From: Ectocarpus siliculosus
Lineage: Eukaryota; Sar; Phaeophyceae; Ectocarpales; Ectocarpaceae
Assembly (NCBI GenBank): GCA_000310025.1
Contig: FN649749.1
Coordinates: forward strand, 2,399,956 to 2,413,152
Length of the DNA: 13,197 nucleotides
Direction: 5' to 3'
Positions 1-9,000 of this stretch are shown in pieces. Below the pieces are notes generated by a model. The model saw only the letters and a list, made by a program, of their open reading frames with translations. It was not told the origin of the DNA and made no database searches. The position numbers and the translations under genes were made by a program. Within the stretch, counting starts at the first letter, position 1. Each line of letters starts with the position of its first letter.

Positions 1-2
1 TA

Positions 3-8
<6 letters not shown>

Positions 9-33
<25 letters not shown>
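9..33 (+). repeat. Poly-G run at left end
   Basis: 25 consecutive G near the first base; it mirrors the G run at the right end (13171-13197) on the same strand. Confidence 0.95.
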
Positions 34-1743
34 TATATCTCCACCCTGCTGGGTTTTTTGCAGATCTTTTTTTTTTTTTGCGGTGAAGCGTGGAGAGTCT
101 TGTTGTGCTCTCTCTCTCTCTCTCTCAATCTCTTAGGGTGGGGGGGGTGCTCTGTTTAGTTGTTTTGAGAGATTGGATGAGGGACTCGCCCACATCAGGG
201 CGTGTTCTTTTTTTTGTCTCTGGTCGGCTGGCTGATTGCTGCTGTTGTTGCTGTGGCGTTCATTCATCCGTTTTCGTGATTCCGGTTGCATCGCTGTCGC
301 GCACAGGCTCCTGGGTGAGGTTTTGCTCGAAAGTTATGTGCTTTGGTGAAGAGATTTTTTGGACGGGACAGGGTAGGTCACGCTGTTGCTTTTTGTGTTG
401 TTGTTTCTGTGATCTTTGCCCGAAGAAGGCGATTGTCGGAGGTCCCTCCTCTTCAAAATTGCGGTGGAACATACCACAACGGAACACGATGATTGCGGTC
501 GAGCATCTACATCTACGAAGGTGTTGACCGGATGAGATTTTGCAGCACGTCGTTATTCAGCGGAAGGCATTCCGGCTCCTGCTTTGATGCACGGGTGCTT
601 TGCCTACGCATCTGCTTGTGGGGCACACGCGCGATTTCGGGGCGAAACTGTATCAGCTATTTTCTACCAAGTTTGTGCTCATTCCACGGAAATACTTTGT
701 GGCTACGTGGTGGATATTTTTTATGGAGAGGAGGAGTGTTGTCCTTGCAAGAGCTGGCTCCTCAAATGTAGAACTTGTTTGCTTTTGATTTCAGGTGTTT
801 CAACGGTCGGTTAGGGGTGCGGTGTAGTGAAGATATCATTGATGGGGGGGATTCAGCCGTCGCATGGCTGAACCCTTGGGTACAGGACAATAATTCCAGG
901 GTAAATGTACGAGTTTTTCTTTTTTATATATGTTTTGTCCCAATCGTCGTCTTCCTTTTGATGGAACGATGGATTGAGGGAGGGAGGGAGGGAGTTGGTT
1001 GCTGGTAGTAAGGATGCGGCTTAATTGTGTAGGGCAGCCTGATAGGCTCAGGTTGCACCGTACAGGAAACCTTCGAGGTACAGGTAACTGCGCTTGTATG
1101 TGTCACTTGGTGTAACGGGAATGTTGAAGAGCTGGAATTGGAGAGTCGTAAAATGTAAGGGTTTGTTGGTGAAAATGGCGAGAGTTTTAGATGAAACACC
1201 GTTTTTCTAGAGTGGTCGTTGGACGTCCATAGCGCAGAAAAATTCAGACATCGTCATATCTATGCATACTTCTTTCTCAAATATTGATGTTTCTCCGAAT
1301 CTGAAGAACCTTTGGAAGGTTCGGAGACTATTTGCTTCTTCATTCGTTTTTTTTTTTACCTACCGCCGTTTCTTCGGCGCTTTGTAGGTGGTGAGGAGAT
1401 GCACCAAGAGGGGCATAAAAAATGCGGCCGTTATCGTTCGGCTGCTGCACACGTTTCCTCGTTTCTCGGGCGCGGGAGCCTCGTGTCACACAAGTCACAC
1501 GGCCCTTCAGGCGTTGTTCGGAGTCGTGACTGGGCGGCGCGCAATGGTCGAGTTTCCCTCTAGAGAAGAAATATCGATCGGCTTGGCGCCCTGACACCGG
1601 GTGATGATGCATACTGCGAAACCGTGAATAAAAGTAATAGTTGTCTGACCCGGGCGCCAATCTGCATCCTCAAGTGTCGTGTTTGACTCTATGGACGATG
1701 GCGTATTAATAGCGTAGCTGCGCTAGATAGACTAAATTGTAGT
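34..1743. other. No gene recognised
   Basis: Only short unsupported reading frames are present, with T runs, a TC microsatellite (109-126), a GGGA repeat (about 977-994) and small hairpins (TTCAGCC/GGCTGAA near 853-873; GAACCTT/AAGGTTC near 1305-1321). I see no tRNA or rRNA. It may hold intergenic DNA. Confidence 0.5.
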
Positions 1744-1762
1744 TACCGTAAACTACGGAGTT
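1744..1762 (+). repeat. Left terminal inverted repeat of the MITE-like element
   Basis: TACCGTAAACTACGGAGTT matches 2579-2597 in reverse complement over 19 of 19 bases. The first TA is taken as target-site sequence. Confidence 0.85.
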
Positions 1763-1804
1763 TTCCCCCCGGGGAGGGGATCATTTTTTTTTTCTGAAAC
1801 CAAA

Positions 1805-1871
1805 CCCCCCGGGGGAAAATTGACGTACCGCGGGGGGTTAGTTTTTTTTTTTTTCCAACGCTACCCCGGGG
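1805..1871 (+). repeat. Subterminal palindrome / poly-T module, left copy
   Basis: A C6G5 palindrome, then AAAATTGACGTACC, a 13-T tract and TACCCCGGGG. The same order recurs at 2434-2498 in the same orientation. A shorter version (C6G4, T10) precedes it at about 1765-1794. Confidence 0.65.
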
Positions 1872-2433
1872 GGAAGCCCCCCCCCCGGGGGGTTGTGCAA
1901 AATAATGATGGTCATCATACACACAGAGAGTGGCGAAACTGAAATGGATAAGGTTTACGAGCAAGGTTTCAACAAGCAGAGGGAGGAGGAACGTAAGAGC
2001 AACGAAGGCGAAAAGAAAAAAGATAGCAAGAGGTACCATTGGCTAAGCTCATGCACAAGAATTCGCAGTTTGTCCTCAGGAAAAGCAGCTATTTTTTATG
2101 GTTCGGTTCTACCTTGAGTTGTGAGATCCAAAAACAAATACGATTAATGTTTTCCCTTTCTGCGCAAGGTTTTGTCAGCATGCTATGGTACGTTTCAGCT
2201 AACTCCAGGGATGATAAATGCAAGAAATAGACAAGAAAACGAAAGCATTTCACCCATAAAACAACGGCGAGGGCCAAGTGACAAACGGTACACCTAAATC
2301 TCGCTCGAAGCGCAGATATGCAAATAAATTTTCCCTCCCATGCCATGCTTTTGTACTCCGCGATGCAACAAAATCGACTCAGAAAATAAGGGAAATACAT
2401 GCCCCCCAGAGGGAACTCGTGGGAAAACTGGTA

Positions 2434-2498
2434 CCCCGGGGGGAAATTGACATACCCAGTTTTTTTTTTTTTTTTGTCGAAAACGATCTACCCCGGGG
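2434..2498 (+). repeat. Subterminal palindrome / poly-T module, right copy
   Basis: CCCCGGGGGG, then AAATTGACATACC, a 16-T tract and TACCCCGGGG, in direct orientation relative to 1805-1871. Being direct rather than inverted, it is not part of the terminal repeats. Confidence 0.65.
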
Positions 2499-2578
2499 CT
2501 AAATCAACGAAACCATGCTTCCAAGCCGAAAAGGTAATGGGGCGGGGGGGAATTCTACTACAGTAAATAGGGGGGAGG

Positions 2579-2597
2579 AACTCCGTAGTTTACGGTA
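2579..2597 (-). repeat. Right terminal inverted repeat of the MITE-like element
   Basis: AACTCCGTAGTTTACGGTA is the exact reverse complement of 1744-1762; the final TA is taken as target-site sequence. Confidence 0.85.
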
Positions 2598-2839
2598 TCT
2601 TCCATAGGTTTGACTCGCTCGCCAGCCGTCGAATACAGAAAATATTTATTTTCAGTGATGTTGCGCCTTCTTCGTGGAGTGGGGAGGCAACGGATTCGCC
2701 CCAAGAACAACTCGGTGCTGACCACCTGTTTTTTCGGTTCAGGGGTTGTGTTGACAACCGTTTGCTTGTTTCCTCCACCAAAAGTGGCCCTGTCGCTTCG
2801 AGACCCAGCAGCCTCCATGTATTTTTCTTCGTTGGGAGT

Positions 2840-2888
<49 letters not shown>

Positions 2889-3072
2889 GATTGATGCATA
2901 TGTCTGTCTCTTTTAGGCGAGGCACACCGGCAATCTTTTTCGCATACATACGAAGTCGTTGGTACCGCAAAACGGTGTAGCACCTTCTCTACATCCCCCC
3001 GGAATCACTCGGGCAACAAGTACTCCAAGATAGGATCACGACGCGTTTGTTTGCCGACGTTACAAAAGGAAA
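2598..3072. other. Region past the stop codon of the kinase-like gene
   Basis: This should contain the 3' UTR of the minus-strand gene. It holds the (TC)n tract; no clear AATAAA signal can be assigned in the expected orientation. Confidence 0.45.
2843..2885 (+). repeat. (TC)n microsatellite
   Basis: About 21 consecutive TC units lie between the MITE-like element and the gene's stop codon, probably in the 3' UTR or just past it. A shorter TC run is at 109-126. Confidence 0.95.
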
Positions 3073-4680
3073 TCACATTACTGTACATCCACAACCCCCT
3101 CGGGCTACCTGCCCCACCAACTGATCGCTTGACTCGGCCGGCCGCGAGCACTGCACCCCAGCGTCAGCCGAGTGCCGTTTCTTCTGGGCAGCCGCGTTCG
3201 TCGAGCCCAAGAGGGTGCTACCGCTACTACTCCGACGGACGTTCTTGGCGAAGTTTATTCCGCCACCATCACCATTACTGCAGGCTGTCGCTGTCGAAGC
3301 CCCCTCGCGTCCCGCAACGATGCTCGCTTCCTCCGCTGGTGGGCGAGTTTTCGTGTTGACCAAGTCGATGGGAGCGACTCGATTCTTCTTCTTGTTCTTG
3401 TTGTTTCTGGACCGAAGGTCACCGCTGCCGTCAGGGGGACCTGCATCGCCGCCGCTGCCACCAGCAACACGGTGGCGGCGTGGTGCAACAACATTGCCGT
3501 CTTTAGCAAAACTTCCGGCATCCTCCGAACGGCGAAAGGACGCGCTCTCCCGGCCGTTCCCCGTCCCCTTGCCTCCTGCCTCGTCACCGCTGCTCATTCC
3601 GGCGGGAAAGTCGACTTGCGTTCCCCCAAGACTATGGTTCCCGCCCCCGCCTTCCACGCGACCGGCCTCCCCCAAGGGGAACACCGAAAGAGTTTCCTCC
3701 AACTCGTCCTTGGCGGGGTGACCAGCTGACCCTTCTAGTCCGTCTTCGAAAATGCCTCCACCACCTGGTACTACCTCCGTGTCGTTGTTGGAGCCTCTGC
3801 TTCTTCCGTCTCGAGCCTCCCTGGGAGGACTAGAGTGCCCAGCTGGATCGGGGTCCCTCTGTCCGATGATGCCAGGACCACTCCCGGTGGGATCTTGGCT
3901 TCCGAGTTGGGTCCCCTTGCTCTTCGGGCTCCTTGCCCGCGGGCTGCTGGTGCTAGTGCCTACCATATTGGAGGTGGCTCTAGGGCTCGTGGTAGGGCTA
4001 GTCCCGACCGCGACGCTCTTTGTCTCGTCGCCGATCTTGGGCTCTTGAGTGCTCGGCGTCCTTTTGCCTGTCGGGCTTCTTTCCCCGACGCCGACGCTCT
4101 TATTTGAGGGGCTATGCTCGACCCCGTCCTCCTCCTCCTCCGTGGCGCCGTTGGATGCCGTTGCCATCACCGCAGCCTCCTTGCCGTCCCCCGCCCCAGC
4201 CATGCCGCCCTCGACACCGCCTGCTGGCTCGGGACCATGTCCTCCTTGGCTCGTTTCGGACCCCCCTACTACTGCCGTAGCCTCTGCTTCTTCGGCCGTC
4301 GCCGTCGCAGGCTCTTCCTCGCGGCCGTCGTTCCGTTTCAACGCCGCGGGGGTCCACGGCAGCGAGCATGGGAACGCGATGGCTTCGGATGCCGACGACG
4401 AGGCTGCCCGTCGCCCCTTGCGCAGGCGCGGGGGGGATGACCCCGTACCCTTGTTGGGTGAGCTCGCGGCGGTAAGGAAGGGAGGGTTGCCCCCGGGGGA
4501 CGACGACGGCGACCCAAAGGTTCTGGTGTGGACGAGTTGTGCGTGCCTTGCTGCCATAGCGAGCGCGGTCTCTCGCCTCCCGGGGTCCAGCGAGAGGAGG
4601 TCCGGCAAGGCGGAGCATACCGTCCCGGCACAAGTCGGTGCGCCGTCCTCTCTTGTTTGGGATTGTTCGCGGTTTCCCTG
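3073..4680 (-). CDS. Terminal exon: kinase subdomain XI, long disordered tail, C-terminal CTVM
   Basis: A pyrimidine-rich stretch ends GATTTCCTAG|CAG|GGAAAC, so the exon starts at 4680 or 4677, both phase 0. ALPDLLSLDPGRRETALAMA matches the end of kinase domains (LLxxDPxxRxTAxxxxxH), followed by ARHAQL. About 500 further residues form a Gly/Ser/Ala/Glu-rich, disordered-looking tail with many SP and TP pairs (RTPSTQ, RARSPKSK), a basic patch NNKNKKKNR and RRSSSGST. The frame is open for 1.6 kb to a TGA at 3073-3075. The last residues are GGCGCTVM: CTVM fits a CaaX prenylation box with Met last (farnesyl type in known systems), and the nearby Cys could be acylated. The GC-rich stretch also leaves other frames open, so codon-level support is needed for the distal tail. 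Confidence 0.72.
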   Translation of the reverse strand, partial: QGNREQSQTREDGAPTCAGTVCSALPDLLSLDPGRRETALAMAARHAQLVHTRTFGSPSSSPGGNPPFLTAASSPNKGTGSSPPRLRKGRRAASSSASEAIAFPCSLPWTPAALKRNDGREEEPATATAEEAEATAVVGGSETSQGGHGPEPAGGVEGGMAGAGDGKEAAVMATASNGATEEEEDGVEHSPSNKSVGVGERSPTGKRTPSTQEPKIGDETKSVAVGTSPTTSPRATSNMVGTSTSSPRARSPKSKGTQLGSQDPTGSGPGIIGQRDPDPAGHSSPPREARDGRSRGSNNDTEVVPGGGGIFEDGLEGSAGHPAKDELEETLSVFPLGEAGRVEGGGGNHSLGGTQVDFPAGMSSGDEAGGKGTGNGRESASFRRSEDAGSFAKDGNVVAPRRHRVAGGSGGDAGPPDGSGDLRSRNNKNKKKNRVAPIDLVNTKTRPPAEEASIVAGREGASTATACSNGDGGGINFAKNVRRSSSGSTLLGSTNAAAQKKRHSADAGVQCSRPAESSDQLVGQVARGGCGCTVM

Positions 4681-6038
4681 CTAGGAAATCGACGGAGGGA
4701 GGATCACCGAGGGAGGGGACACGGAGGAAATAGTCGGTGGCGGATTGGCTTGTTGCCAACGACAAAAGCTTCTCGGTGGTGACTGCAGGCGGGAGGTAGG
4801 GACGGCATCAACACCCTTTCACCGCTCGCTGTGGTAAATCACATGCTTTGGGGTTGTAGGTTTAGCGGCTGCGCTGTGGGAGGATATCTCTGATGGTGTC
4901 GTTAAAATCTTCCACGGACACACAAACGGGGAAGGCTGATCCAAAGTCTCACGCCGCCATCGCGTGAGATTTTTTTGCGTTCCACCACGGAGTGACCTTA
5001 AACAGACGACCTATCCGTTTCACGATGCTTTTTGTGTTCCTCCCCCCCCCGGTGTCCCGTGAACCATCACCAACGCGCCCCCCTTACCAGCATCGCTATT
5101 GCCTACACCCCTACCCTTCGACAACACCACGACGCCCCCTTCCCAGTGGTGGGAGCACTGACATGGGCCGGAGCAGGACTCTCGTAGTCGATGTCGACCT
5201 CGTCTCCACCCCACGTGCTCTGCACTTGGGCTCCCGGCACGTAGTCTTCCCGCCCGGTTAGCAGCCAATAGATGGTCGTGCCCAGACCCCACGCGTCGTC
5301 GGCCATCTTGGCGGGGCACGGGACGTCGTCAAGCGCCGCTTGGATCCGCTCGGGGGAGGCGTGAGCCTTGTCAAACGGCTGACACAGTGGAAAGTTGTGG
5401 GTCACCGGCTTCGATGTTTTGTGGGGCGACGGACGGGGGGACGCGAAGGTACAAGTAAGGATGATAGACGTTGGCCAGAGGTAATGGTCATGGGGTGTCC
5501 GTTTTTTTCAGCCAACCCCTGCTGGTTAGTGCGCAGGAGGGGAGGGGGGAGGAAGGCAATAACTCGTTTTGGTTGCTGATTCTGCCGTCGAACCGTCGAC
5601 TTCGTGCATCCTTGTTCAGGACGAGGGAGTTCCTTTCTTGATCGAGCGTTTTTTCCCGACACGTTTGCTGCGCTACCATCTCTCCGGAGAGACAGATGTT
5701 GACGCAATAATAATGGTTGACAGTACTTATTCATGAGGCGAGGATGTCCATTCGCGACGCGCATGGTGGACACAGCCCTAACATAGCCAAAGTTTCGACG
5801 AGCAAGTGTGCTTCGATTTTGCCGTTCGCCGCGGGGATCCGCGTCCACCTGCTCTCTCTCAGGTGAAGCCCAAGAAAACAAACCGCATCATCATCAGCGA
5901 CTGAGGCGACACGAAGCCGCGGCGGGTGTTTACCTCCAGGAGAGGGTGTCGCGGGCAACCCCCCGCCGCGTCCGGCCGCCGAGCGGCCGAGCGGCCGGCG
6001 ACGAGGCGGAGCTCGCTCTCGCCCCCCCCGCCGCTGCA

Positions 6039-6071
<33 letters not shown>

Positions 6072-9000
6072 TTGCCCCCGTGAGGGCGAACGGAGGGGGC
6101 TGTGGCCCTTGTCGCTGTGGCGGCCACCGCTGGCGCTGCTGCTACAGGTACCACCACCACCGCCACTGAGGAGGATGAAGTTGTCAGGGGTGACGTCTCC
6201 GGAGATGAGGCCGTGGTGGTGGAGCCAACCGACGGCGCGGCAGGCCTGGGTGGCCAACGACTCCACCTACTTCAGCCAAGGGAAATGAACGGATGTAAGT
6301 AGATGAGTCCCTTGGGGGGGGGTGTACTCATTGTCGTGCATGCCGTAGTCGTTAGACCATTGACCTCGCATCCCTACAAAGCGGGAACGGAGCACGCGGG
6401 GTTTTCCCGGGACCGGGTTCTCACATCCCCAGGCGCGGGGGGGGGGGGGGCGGTACTCATAGTCGTGCATGCCGTGGTCGTTAGACCATTGACCTCGCAT
6501 CCCTACAAAGCCGGGACGGAGCACGCCGGGTTCTCACCGGACCAGGCTCTCACATCACCAAGGGCGAAGCGCCGTGAGGTATTCGGCGAGTCGCATGAAG
6601 GGTGAGCTGCATCCTGCTAAGGGTGTTCGGCATCTTGTGCTTACTTCCTTGCATACGAATGACAGCTGCGTATGACTTAATTTATTTTCTGGTGCTTTCA
6701 CTTCCAGAGACAGTTGTAAGCACTGTGTAACTGCCTCGAGGATGCTTGACCATTTTAACACAAAGTCGTGCGATCATCCCCCTTGCGCGGAGTGAGGCTT
6801 CTCGACCCCGCACAACATGATCTACTCGACCACCATTCATGGTTACCGCAAAAAAAAAACAGAGGAAAAAAAAAAACGGTAACCTGGTTGCCGAGTTCAC
6901 GAAGTGACTTGGCTTGTTTTACAACGTCGTTGCCAAGCGACGAAAACCCAACCCCGATGGCAAAACACCGGGGGCGGCGGCTTGTTTTACAACGTCGTTG
7001 CCAAGCGACGAAAACCCAACCCCGATGGCAGAACACCGGGGGGGGGCGAGCGGGGGGGGGTTCAGGCGGGTCACACGATCACGTGTGTACGGAGTAGTGG
7101 TGGACAGGCATCTCAGCGTAGGTCCGGGAAACGAATTGTCGTTGCTGTTCGTCCCGTCTTCTTGCCCGATTTTTCTGCCCCTGTTTCTATAGCTTCCCCT
7201 AACCCACAAGCGGCAACTTGGAGCATGAACCGTCAGGCTGCACAACGACGAGCGGGTAATCGACACCAACCGCCCTCGGTGCAACCGTTTCGCAACGAAC
7301 GTTCGCTTTCAATTGGTGACAGGTCATCATCACCACATCGTTGTTTCGTGCCACACCTGATCGTTAAACACACCGCCGTCGGAAACGCTGTTCTTCTTGC
7401 TCCGCCTCTCGCTGTGCATCTGCTGGCCGACCTCCTTGAGAGTCCTTGAGCCCGCCGGTATCGACAAGACCAGGCTCCGCTCCGTCTCGAAGGCGCACAC
7501 CAGGCCGACGCTCAGCGGCTCCCTACCACCGACCCGGCCTTCTTCCTGGCAGAGAGAGGTTCGTGGTAGTCATACGCACAGTCTACCTCAACTCTGTAAG
7601 GGGTTGCACGTTCAGTTACCCAAATTTTTGTCGTTGTCGGGCTCTGATAGCCAAAAGTTCCCCCCAGACTACCGACGAGGGAATTCCCGAAGTATACTTT
7701 CTTTGTGTTGGACATGTCCCAACTCTTTGAAAAAAATGACTGTGTAAGTGGGTTTCTGGTCGAGATACAGGGGGCTCCCAAAAGAAGATACCGTGGTAGG
7801 GCTCTAGTAGTGGTGTAGGTGGAGTTGGGATTCCATGTTCACAGGTAGAAAACTCGTGGTCGAGCAAAAGAGAAGTCCGGACTGCACAACGTCCCCAAAA
7901 ATGACTAAGCAGTGCTTTGGGGGCAGTTGTCCTTCTTCGCAAGAAAAGACGGCCGAAGCGAGGTATCGTAATCAAGTCGCCCAAGATCGACTCAGCCCCG
8001 CTGACCTGGAGGTACTTGAGCACCCCCCACTCCCGGATGAACGCCTCCCAGCCCGTCGCGTCGCGCTTCCCGTCGGCCAGGACCTTCACCACCACCGCCG
8101 TCCCGCTACCAGACAGGCGGGGCTTGGCCCACCACAGCTCGCTGTCGTCGAGGGGGGACGTCGTCCAAGGACGCAGCAACCGGTATCTGGAGAGCGGCGC
8201 AGAAGGAGAAAATAAAGGGTTGTTCGAAATGATGGGAACGGCGACGGGCTGGTCTGCGAGCGCACTCTCTGCTGCACCCTCCCGAACGAAACGTACGTGG
8301 CTGCATGCTGTTAGATGTACAGCATGCCCATTGAGCTGTAAGTCAGCGCTGACTTGTAGCATAGTGGATGTGCTGTACATCTAGCAATGGTACATGCATC
8401 GTGGATACGATGTACACCTACAATACTTGCAGGTGGCGAGATGCCGCACAAGTGCTCTGAATGGCGCGGGAGGACTTGGGGGAGGAAAAGCCGCGGGGAA
8501 AGAACCACACACTACCTGACCTGTCCGACACGATCCTGTTCCACAACCGTCCTCCCTCCCCCTCGTCCTCCTGCCGCCCTCCTCTCCGCGGCGGAGGCCG
8601 CGAACCCGTTCCTAACCCCCCCAACCCCCCCATGAACTCCCCGCGGTACCACCGCCGGGGATCGCACTTCAGGCACGAACGACCGCCGTACGGGCCGGCC
8701 GTCGAGGGTCTCCGCTGATGATGACCTCGGGCCGGTGACGAAGGGGAAGACGGTTCTGTGCTGCTCTGGGCGGCCGGGAGCGCGGCGGGGCTGGAGCACG
8801 GACGGCCGTCTCGGTCCCACCTCAACGGTGAATTTCGGACCTTAGGGAAAAGAGACAGAAAAAAAACAGGCGGGTAGAACGAAGGCCGGTGTTGTCGTCG
8901 TCGTCGGCCGAATTGCTCGGAGAGGTGGGTGTACGATTGGTACGCGCGGGCCGGGGTGCACACGCCAATCCAAACCAGGGGTGTGTGGATAGAAGAACAC

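Larger units (their letters stand above)
1746..2595. mobile_element. Non-autonomous DNA transposon (MITE-like), TA-flanked inverted termini
   Basis: TACCGTAAACTACGGAGTT at 1744-1762 recurs as its exact reverse complement at 2579-2597, a perfect 19-bp inverted pair. Each copy ends in TA on the outer side. Read as a TA target duplication, this leaves 17-bp inverted repeats and an 850-bp element, the pattern of Tc1/mariner-type elements; that assignment is inference. Each terminus also contains its own small palindrome, CCGTA-AAC-TACGG. No transposase-like reading frame lies inside, so it would depend on an enzyme from elsewhere. The interior carries C4-6G4-6 palindromes and T tracts near both ends. 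It sits about 480 bp past the stop codon of the kinase-like gene, in or near the 3' UTR. Confidence 0.75.
6267..7356 (-). other. Intron between hinge/alphaD exon and catalytic-loop exon
   Basis: 1,090 bp, donor CAG|GTGTGG, acceptor AAGTAG. It contains both the 129-bp and 68-bp tandem duplications. Confidence 0.75.

Noticed and set aside
90-527. Plus-strand 145-residue frame near the left end
   Set aside because: Cys/Leu/Ser-rich translation of T-rich and TC-repeat DNA; no splice or protein-family support.
853-873. Small hairpin TTCAGCC/GGCTGAA, checked as a tRNA arm
   Set aside because: No matching D, anticodon or T arms with the right spacing.
1893-2117. Possible small ORF inside the transposon (Lys/Glu-rich)
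   Set aside because: It is 74 residues, with no DDE/D catalytic pattern or helix-turn-helix that could mark a transposase.
2558-2983. Minus-strand 141-residue open frame including an (ER)n repeat
   Set aside because: The repeat is just the TC microsatellite translated, and the frame runs into the transposon terminus. No family features.
4049-4684. Plus-strand 211-residue open frame across the disordered tail exon
   Set aside because: It is a GC-rich shadow of the minus-strand tail: Ala/Pro/Ser-rich, no recognisable motif, and the minus frame continues directly from kinase subdomain XI.
4112-4765. Minus-strand 217-residue open frame overlapping the terminal exon start
   Set aside because: It passes through the intron acceptor and is not in phase with the kinase-like exons; Arg/Gly-rich low-complexity product.
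5402-5881. Search for a DFG-bearing exon; RRNFGYVRA was noticed
   Set aside because: Using it would break the phase-0 join between 5934 and 5378, and it lacks surrounding beta8 or activation-loop features; the 5934-6266 exon already reaches the activation segment.
7616-8005. Continuation of the N-lobe frame past 8006
   Set aside because: Kinase similarity stops exactly at the CAG|GTCAGC donor and resumes in phase at 7545, so the continuation is intron.
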